From Ruminococcus sp. AM22-13 (GTDB lineage: Bacteria > Bacillota > Clostridia > Lachnospirales > Lachnospiraceae), in assembly GCF_003471165.1 (NCBI RefSeq), contig NZ_QRIL01000010.1:62001-126000 (forward strand): a DNA stretch of 64,000 nucleotides. Direction: 5' to 3'. How positions within the stretch are numbered: the first letter of the stretch is position 1; each line of letters opens with the position of its first letter. The translations under genes were made by a program, and so were the position numbers. Positions 58,726-64,000 of the stretch are shown one piece after another. The notes beneath the pieces were generated by a model. The model was not told the DNA's origin. It did not search any database and saw nothing but the letters and a program-made list of their open reading frames with translations.

Positions 58726-60084
58726 ATGGATATTAAAGAACAGATTCATGGATTAACAGAGGAGATGCTTACCAATCTGGGAAGGCTGGTTGCCATTGAT
58801 TCTCAGCTTGGCACTCCCACAGAGGGAAAACCCTTTGGAGAAGGTCCTGCCAAAGCACTGGAAGAAGGCCTTAAGATTGCACAGGAGCTTGGATTTAAAA
58901 CAGTCAATCTGGACAATTACTGTGGTTATGCAGAGATGGGTGAGGGTGATGAGATTGTTGGTATTGCCGGACATCTGGATATCGTACCTGTAGGCGGCGA
59001 CTGGAGCTATGATCCTTTTAAACTGACGCGAGAGGGTGATTATGTTTACGGTCGTGGAACAACAGATGATAAGGGACCTGTTCTGGAAGCTCTTTATGCA
59101 ATGAAGCTTCTCCGCGATTCAGGTGTGAAGCTGAACAAGAGAGTACGTCTCATTATGGGATGTAATGAGGAAACAGGTTCCAAATGTATGGAACATTATA
59201 ATGAAGTGGCAGAAGAATTATCCTGTGGTTTTACCCCGGATGCCAGCTTCCCGTGTATTCATGGAGAAAAGGGACTTCTGCAGATGATGGCTTATTCCAA
59301 GAACACGAAAATCATCTCTGCAGATGGAGGTTTTGTTTTTAACGCAGTATGCGATTCCTCCACAATAGTTGTTCCTGCCGAAGAAGGACTGAAGGAGAGA
59401 CTGGAAGCTGTACTTGCAGAGACAAAGCTTCAGGAATATAAGGTGACAGAGGAAAGTGGACAGATCAGTATTTATGCAAAGGGAGTTCCGGCACATGCCA
59501 GCACACCGACTCTTGGTGTCAATGCAATAGGTGTTACTTTTGAATGTCTCGAGAAAGCAGGATTTAAGGATGATTTTGTGGAATTCTATAATACACATAT
59601 CGGCACATCCTGCGATGGTGAAGGCATTGGACTGAAATTTGCAGATGAGTATGGTGAACTTACTCTTTGCAACGGTATGATCAAAACAGAGAATGATGTG
59701 ATCTCCTGTACAATTGATATCAGAGTACCTGTAACACTGAAATCAGATGAAGTCCGCAGGATGTGTGAGAGCAGACTTGAGGATGAGAATGGACGTATAG
59801 AGATTCTGGGAATTGGTGATGCCTTATTCTTCCCAAGAGAATCCCCACTGGTAAATGCTTTATACAAAGCTTACACAGATGTAACAGGCGATACAGAGAA
59901 CAAACCAATGGTAATCGGCGGCGGCACCTATGCAAAGTCTCTTAAGAATATCATTGCATTTGGACCTGAGAAACCGGGAATCGATTATCGTATCCACAGT
60001 GCAGATGAATTTATCCTTGTATCCGGCATGGAAGAGGCAGTTCTGGTCTATATGGAAGCAATCAAGAACCTTCTGGCAATCTGA
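58726..60084 (+). CDS. pepV: M20 family dipeptidase PepV-like
   Basis: The 452-residue protein is a zinc dipeptidase of the M20/Sapep type that cleaves dipeptides in the cytosol. Metal and catalytic motifs are present: GHLDIVPVGG, GRGTTDDKGP with the bridging Asp, and NEETGSKCM with the catalytic Glu. A lid domain is inserted (~190-380). The ribosome binding site is CTGGAGG. It has its own strong terminator and no operon partners. The 139-bp gap upstream contains an AT-rich region with no clear promoter call. Confidence 0.94.
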   Translation: MDIKEQIHGLTEEMLTNLGRLVAIDSQLGTPTEGKPFGEGPAKALEEGLKIAQELGFKTVNLDNYCGYAEMGEGDEIVGIAGHLDIVPVGGDWSYDPFKLTREGDYVYGRGTTDDKGPVLEALYAMKLLRDSGVKLNKRVRLIMGCNEETGSKCMEHYNEVAEELSCGFTPDASFPCIHGEKGLLQMMAYSKNTKIISADGGFVFNAVCDSSTIVVPAEEGLKERLEAVLAETKLQEYKVTEESGQISIYAKGVPAHASTPTLGVNAIGVTFECLEKAGFKDDFVEFYNTHIGTSCDGEGIGLKFADEYGELTLCNGMIKTENDVISCTIDIRVPVTLKSDEVRRMCESRLEDENGRIEILGIGDALFFPRESPLVNALYKAYTDVTGDTENKPMVIGGGTYAKSLKNIIAFGPEKPGIDYRIHSADEFILVSGMEEAVLVYMEAIKNLLAI

Positions 60085-60121
60085 TGAAAAATATATAATC
60101 ATATTGAGTAGATATGGGCAG

Positions 60122-60157
60122 AGAAGTGTCAAGAAACTATTTCTTGACACTTCTTTT
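60122..60157 (+). terminator. Rho-independent terminator after pepV
   Basis: AGAAGTGTCAAGAA (60122-60135) and TTCTTGACACTTCT (60141-60154) form a 14-bp perfect stem with a 5-base loop, then T bases. Confidence 0.93.
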
Positions 60158-60234
60158 TGCTTCATGCTATACTCAATTACACAAACTGTTCTGTGTGAAA
60201 GTGGTTTCCATAATGTCTTTTTGAAGGTGGTGAT

Positions 60235-60870
60235 ATGAATATGAACTTTCAAGATCAGATACAGCAGATTTTTGGAACAACAGATATTCATGAACTGAAG
60301 CAGATATCCAGAGATGCTGACAATTACAGATGCTTGAAGGCAGATATGAATAACAGCAGTATTTCTGAAAAGAAGAAAAATACCGGAAGGAAAAATTCGT
60401 TTACAGAAGAGCAGCTGGCACATATTTTGGCATTGCAGAACCGGGGAGAAAAAATTACAGATATTGCCAGACAGTATCACGTTTCCCGCCAGACGATTTA
60501 CAGTCAGATAAAGCGAGCCTATAATTTTTCTGATGATCCGGATGTGAAAATGCGCATGAATTTCATGAATCATGATGAGCTGTGTACAACGATAGATATT
60601 GATTTCAGGCATGAAAAAATCAAGATTAAAAATTACACAGACCAGATCATTTTCCGTGCATTTGGAGTTGTAACTGATCCGGATTGGGATGATTTTGAAT
60701 ATTTTCTCGAAGAACGCTGTTTTCCCAGAACACGCGATCACAGGAAAGATATCCTGAGAGAGATGGGGCTTCCATTTTATGATCCGTTATTAATTATTGA
60801 AAAAACACAGGGGCGTATGTCAGATGATCATCAATGGATTATGATTCTGAAAAAGAAGGCAGATGCGTAA
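60235..60870 (+). CDS. Helix-turn-helix protein with an unrecognised C-terminal domain
   Basis: The 211-residue protein starts at ATG 60235 behind AAGGTGG. A resolvase-like helix-turn-helix lies at about residues 55-95 (GEKITDIARQYHVSRQTIYS). The C-terminal ~110 residues form a compact domain with PDWDDFEYFLEERCFPRTRD and GLPFYDPLLIIEKTQGRM; I cannot name it. It may be a DNA-binding regulator or a remnant of a mobile element's regulatory module. It lies 37 bp before the LysR gene in the same direction, so the two may be co-transcribed. Confidence 0.65.
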   Translation: MNMNFQDQIQQIFGTTDIHELKQISRDADNYRCLKADMNNSSISEKKKNTGRKNSFTEEQLAHILALQNRGEKITDIARQYHVSRQTIYSQIKRAYNFSDDPDVKMRMNFMNHDELCTTIDIDFRHEKIKIKNYTDQIIFRAFGVVTDPDWDDFEYFLEERCFPRTRDHRKDILREMGLPFYDPLLIIEKTQGRMSDDHQWIMILKKKADA

Positions 60871-60906
60871 ATATGCATATCTGATGGAAAAATAGAGGAG
60901 CAAACT

Positions 60907-61800
60907 ATGGACTTACGAGTACTACACTATTTTCTGACAGTAGCGAAAGAACAAAGCTTCACAAAAGCAGCTGAACAATTACATATCACCCAGCCAACGC
61001 TTTCCAGACAGCTTGCTGCTCTGGAAGAGGAACTGGAAACCCCGCTTTTTAAACGTGGAGGGCATCACATCACGCTTACAGAAGAAGGCATTCTTCTGAA
61101 GCGCAGAGCACTGGAGATTATAGATCTCGAAGAACGTCTGCTTGATGAGTTCAAGGGTAATAAAGAATTAATCGAGGGTACGATCACAATTGGATGTGGA
61201 GAGTTTGCCGCAGTAGAAACACTTGCGAAGATATGCGAACAGTTCCGGGAAAAATATCCTATGGTTCAGATCGCGCTTCATACTGCAACAGCAGATGTAG
61301 TGAGCGAAATGATGAACAAAGGTCTGATAGACATCGGACTTTTTCTGGAACCAATAGACACGGAAGGGCTTGACTATGTCAGAATCAAAAACAGTGACCA
61401 CTGGGTAGTAGGAATGCGCCCGGATGATCCTCTTGCACAGAATGAATATATTACAAAAGAGAATCTTATCGGAAAACCACTGATTTTTCCGGAACGAGTT
61501 AATGTTCAGAGCGAGATTGCCAACTGGTTTGGAAAAGACTTCCAGAAGATTCATATTGCCTTTACAAGCAATCTCGGAACTAATGCTGGCGTTATGGCGA
61601 TGCAGGGACTGGGATATCCGATCTCTGTAGAAGGAGCTGTAAAATACTGGCGGAATGATCTGATCGTGCAGAAAAAACTGTTTCCGGAGATTAAAACAAG
61701 TACCGTAATTGCATGGCGAAGACACATTCCACATTCCAGAGCTGTAAACAAATTCATTGACGAGATTAAAACATTTCAGACCAATGCTTTTCAGGCATAA
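60907..61800 (+). CDS. LysR family transcriptional regulator
   Basis: The 297-residue protein has a typical LysR N-terminal helix-turn-helix, FTKAAEQLHITQPTLSRQLA (~18-37), and a two-lobed LysR substrate-binding domain (~90-295). The ribosome binding site is GAGGAG. The target genes are not evident: the preceding HTH gene shares its direction and the next gene belongs to the integrated element. The integrated element lies directly after its terminator. Confidence 0.94.
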   Translation: MDLRVLHYFLTVAKEQSFTKAAEQLHITQPTLSRQLAALEEELETPLFKRGGHHITLTEEGILLKRRALEIIDLEERLLDEFKGNKELIEGTITIGCGEFAAVETLAKICEQFREKYPMVQIALHTATADVVSEMMNKGLIDIGLFLEPIDTEGLDYVRIKNSDHWVVGMRPDDPLAQNEYITKENLIGKPLIFPERVNVQSEIANWFGKDFQKIHIAFTSNLGTNAGVMAMQGLGYPISVEGAVKYWRNDLIVQKKLFPEIKTSTVIAWRRHIPHSRAVNKFIDEIKTFQTNAFQA

Positions 61801-61852
61801 AAAATGATGCAATATAAGCATTAGACATAATTAAATAAAGAGATTAAAATGA

Positions 61853-61891
61853 TGTGCAGGATATGAAAAAAGTATTCTGCACATTTTTTTT
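61853..61891 (+). terminator. Terminator of the LysR gene, at the integration junction
   Basis: TGTGCAG (61853-61859) and CTGCACA (61877-61883) form a stem followed by a run of T (61884-61891). The T-run, a C-T and a run of A follow directly, which is the kind of site used by Tn916-type integrases. Confidence 0.75.
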
Positions 61892-61932
61892 CTAAAAAAC
61901 TTACTAAATTTCTGATTATCTTTTCATAAGTT

Positions 61933-62056
61933 GGTAAATGCCGATATATCCCGTATTTTAGGGCTTTATCGGTATTTTCTTTTTGGAAGATACCTTGCAT
62001 AAGCTGGCATTTACCAGCATGAAAATGCAACCAAAAGTAGTAAATGAGTAGTAAAT
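61933..62056. repeat. Inverted and direct repeats at the element end (probable integrase arm sites)
   Basis: GGTAAATGCC (61933-61942) and GGCATTTACC (62006-62015) are inverted copies. AGTAGTAAAT occurs twice in tandem (62036-62045 and 62047-62056), 11 bp apart. Tn916-type integrases bind direct repeats near the int end through their N-terminal arm domain, so the tandem pair is a good candidate. Confidence 0.55.
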
Positions 62057-62069
62057 ATAAGCTCCGATA

Positions 62070-63260
62070 TTAACAAGCCAGTCTTTCCAGTTCTGCTTTT
62101 GCAGATTGAAATGTACCGTGTGCATAATAGCCAAGTGTCATGGTTATGTTAGCGTGTCCCATAAGATATTGCAGGGTGTTTGGGTTCATTCCTCTGTTTG
62201 CCATATTCGTACAGTAAGTATGTCGGAATGAATGTGGTGTGATGTTCGGTAACTTGTCCGTGTGATACTTGTTATACTTCTTAATTAGTCCTCGCACCAT
62301 GCCCTCATAGTTTCCTGCAACTTTAGGTAAGCCCTCACGGTTCAAGAATAGGAAATTGCTATAACCACCTACAATCAACGGTTGTGCCTTTCCTCTGTTC
62401 TTTAGTATTCTTTGGATTGCTTGATAAGCCCGTTCTGTCAATGGAAGTTCTCGTTTTCCGTTTTTGGTCTTTGGCGTTTCAATATAGTAGCCGATTTCGC
62501 TGTCTTTCAATAACTGGTGGTCTATATTGAGTATTCTGTTCTGCATATCAATATGCGTCGTTAGTCCGCAAAATTCAGAAATACGAAGTCCCGTTTCCAG
62601 CAGAAGCACAACCTCATCATAATACTTGCTGTAAATCTTATCCTTTTCCATAAAGGCAAGCAGGCGTTCTTCCTGCTCTGGTGTAAGGATAACTTTCTGC
62701 TCCGTATCATCTTCCAGAACATCACTTAGCTTAAATTCAAACGGGTTCTTTCTGATACAGTCGTCTTGTATCGCCATGTAAAATGACGCTTTCAAGGAAC
62801 GCTTGTAGTTATCAATCGTTTTATAGGCGTATCCTTTTTCGCTCATTCTGATAGCCCATTCTTTAGCGTCCGACTGCTTAACAGTATCAATCGCCCTCAT
62901 ACCCAATGGGTCATTTTTCAGAGCGTTCATAAGATACTGTCGTCCTTTTTCAGTAGCCCTCTTGATGTTCTTTCTTTGGCTGTTCTTCTTGTCGTAGAGC
63001 TGGCAGACTGTCATTTTACCGCCTGCTGTATCGATACCGTCGTTAAGGTCTTTTTTAATCTGTGTTTCTTTTTCCCTCAACGATATATCATCACGCTTTC
63101 CAGCAGGTGTCTTGTCTGTCGGTACAAGTTTCCAAGAATAGATAAATTGTGGCTTTCCGTATATATCGGTATATTTATAAACGTATCTTCCGTCTTTTCG
63201 CTGGCTCTCTCCATTACGCAAATTGCGATTTTTACTGTCTTTTCGTTTTACATTAGACAT
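62070..63260 (-). CDS. int: Tn916-type tyrosine integrase
   Basis: The start is set at 63260 (MSNVKRKDSKNRN) because GGAAAGGAG precedes it and this gives the ~396-residue length of Tn916-type integrases; the open frame extends to 63338. The N-terminal arm-binding domain (GESQRKDGRYVYKYTDIYGK) is typical of the Tn916 family. A core-binding domain and a catalytic domain follow, with Arg in TGLRISEFCGL, HSFRHTYCTN, MGHANI and the nucleophile Tyr in TLGYYAHGTF. It carries out integration and, with Xis, excision. All catalytic residues are present, so it is probably active. Confidence 0.95.
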   Translation of the reverse strand: MSNVKRKDSKNRNLRNGESQRKDGRYVYKYTDIYGKPQFIYSWKLVPTDKTPAGKRDDISLREKETQIKKDLNDGIDTAGGKMTVCQLYDKKNSQRKNIKRATEKGRQYLMNALKNDPLGMRAIDTVKQSDAKEWAIRMSEKGYAYKTIDNYKRSLKASFYMAIQDDCIRKNPFEFKLSDVLEDDTEQKVILTPEQEERLLAFMEKDKIYSKYYDEVVLLLETGLRISEFCGLTTHIDMQNRILNIDHQLLKDSEIGYYIETPKTKNGKRELPLTERAYQAIQRILKNRGKAQPLIVGGYSNFLFLNREGLPKVAGNYEGMVRGLIKKYNKYHTDKLPNITPHSFRHTYCTNMANRGMNPNTLQYLMGHANITMTLGYYAHGTFQSAKAELERLAC

Positions 63261-63337
63261 AGTGTAAAGCTCCTTTCCGTCATGGAACGAGCCGTGATAC
63301 GCTATATTTATTATACCATATCTACGGCTCAATGACA

Positions 63338-63541
63338 TTAGATTTCGTCCAATGTATCTATGATTTTTTCAAATTGTTTTCGCTTAATCTGAATACGGTT
63401 GCCGTTCACGATAACCCAGCCAGCGTCAAGATTTTCTTCGGCTAATTTACGCAATTTCTTTTCGCCAATGCGGAAGTATTTGGACGCTTCTTCAACCGTC
63501 AGCGTATATTTTTCCCAAATAGGCACATCAGTATTGTTCAT
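63338..63541 (-). CDS. xis: Tn916-type excisionase
   Basis: The 67-residue protein ([20 protein letters not shown] at the start, [19 protein letters not shown] at the end) is a winged-helix excisionase of the Tn916 type, of normal length. It directs the integrase toward excision by bending DNA at the element ends. It lies 77 bp before the integrase start, in the same direction, and is preceded by GGGGGG-type purine sequence on the minus strand. Confidence 0.93.
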   Translation of the reverse strand: MNNTDVPIWEKYTLTVEEASKYFRIGEKKLRKLAEENLDAGWVIVNGNRIQIKRKQFEKIIDTLDEI

Positions 63542-63558
63542 AATCTATGCACCCCCCT

Positions 63559-63666
63559 TTACTGTGTGTCGTTTTTTACAAGCAGGCAGACGGCTTTGGA
63601 AAGCTCCATTAGTATCTCAACTATTCCCATTCTTGTGGGCAGAACCGCACCATGCGGACGTATCAT
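63559..63666 (-). CDS. Possible 35-codon leader ORF upstream of xis
   Basis: A minus-strand ATG frame of 35 residues (MIRPHGAVLPTRMGIVEILM at the start, LVKNDTQ at the end) stops 17 bp before xis. No good ribosome binding site precedes the first ATG; internal ATGs are possible. It is reported as a candidate only. Confidence 0.3.
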   Translation of the reverse strand: MIRPHGAVLPTRMGIVEILMELSKAVCLLVKNDTQ

Positions 63667-63914
63667 TATTCTGTGAGGATAGGTCGTGGCAAAACAACTT
63701 TTCCAACAGTCGCTCTCGGATCACTGCGTGGGTCGCTCGCTTTCTTTTGAAAAGGTCGTGGCGTACAGTCCCCGTGGCTCGCCATCTCACAAACGTATCT
63801 GTCTGCTTTATTCAGTTGTCAAAGAGCTGTGGTGAAAGCGTGTTGCTTTCATATAAAAGCAGGTGGCAGAGCAGGAAAGAGGGGGATATTAAATCATGCT
63901 CCGCTAAAAACTGC
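63667..63914. other. Non-coding leader region of the element
   Basis: Between the small frame and the next gene there is no supported coding sequence. The stretch contains short related segments (GGTCGTGGC at about 63683 and 63755) and complementary runs that may fold, typical of the attenuation-rich regulatory regions of Tn916-type elements. Confidence 0.4.
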
Positions 63915-64000
63915 TTATTCTTCTGGTTCTAAGTCCATATCTTCAATATCAAAACCTAAAATCATTTTGATAAGTGCTTCTCTGATACGTCCTTTTAATT
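63915..64000 (-). CDS. C-terminal end of an unidentified element gene (partial)
   Basis: A minus-strand frame is open from the right window edge and ends at the TAA at 63915-63917. The visible 27 residues read LKGRIREALIKMILGFDIED followed by MDLEPEE. This is too short to assign. Its position upstream of xis on the same strand makes it part of the conjugative element. Confidence 0.5.
   Translation of the reverse strand, partial: LKGRIREALIKMILGFDIEDMDLEPEE

Larger units (their letters stand above)
61884..64000. mobile_element. int/xis end of a Tn916/Tn1549-type integrative conjugative element (continues past the window)
   Basis: A tyrosine recombinase and an excisionase of the Tn916 type lie next to each other, both read toward the chromosome junction. 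The left boundary is placed at the T-run/A-run near 61884-61903 by inference. Conjugation, replication and cargo genes must lie to the right of the window. Confidence 0.8.

Noticed and set aside
1..64000. CRISPR array
   Set aside because: No regularly spaced direct repeats with unique spacers were seen; the repeats found are tandem coding repeats, palindromes or promoter-region sites.

Overview
The window reads as the chromosome of a low-to-mid GC Gram-positive gut anaerobe of the Lachnospiraceae, Blautia-like. This is inferred from protein style, strong purine-rich ribosome binding sites, S11 D,D-carboxypeptidases, an LCP protein, LplB/LplC-type sugar permeases and a Tn916-type integrase. 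No rRNA is present to settle the genus.

Region 1 (1-23354) is a surface-glycan locus: the end of an ATP-grasp protein, a WecE-type sugar aminotransferase, RfbC, a Wzm/Wzt exporter whose ATPase carries an extra C-terminal domain, a methyltransferase-kinase-coiled-coil protein built like the O-antigen chain terminator WbdD, three bimodular GT2 glycosyltransferases, a DUF2142-type membrane protein, two single GT2 enzymes, an undecaprenyl-phosphate sugar phosphotransferase and an LCP ligase. Two S11 D,D-carboxypeptidases lie inside it. The inferred scheme is initiation on undecaprenyl phosphate, polymerisation by GT2 enzymes, capping and ABC export, then attachment to peptidoglycan by LCP.

Region 2 (23355-36767) is housekeeping: HtrA, ClpX, a zinc-ribbon protein, two secreted FN3 proteins, tRNA-Leu(CAG), carAB and uppP. 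A structured RNA of about 130 nt occurs twice here, in the htrA leader and between tRNA-Leu and carA.

Region 3 (36785-40811) is a molybdate locus: a HTH-PBP regulator and molbindin diverge from modABC, with overlapping promoters and a palindrome. Region 4 (40934-51452) is a fructan/sucrose-type utilisation locus (LacI regulator, YesL, LplB/LplC permeases, binding lipoprotein, GH32), followed by a CdaR-like regulator and an MsmK/UgpC-type ATPase that could energise the permeases.

Region 5 (51453-56114) is an accessory stretch: an orphan NMT1/SsuA-like binding protein, a truncated second copy of its gene, an XRE regulator, a 111-bp MITE with target-site duplication, and a TnpB-only IS605-type element with its right-end RNA region. 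Region 6 (56115-61891) begins with a preQ1-I riboswitch controlling a nucleoside hydrolase, an ECF S-component and an SDR enzyme (a probable queuosine/queuine salvage operon), followed by PepV, a HTH protein and a LysR regulator. Region 7 (about 61884-64000) is the int/xis end of a Tn916/Tn1549-type integrative conjugative element inserted at the T-run of the LysR terminator and continuing past the window.
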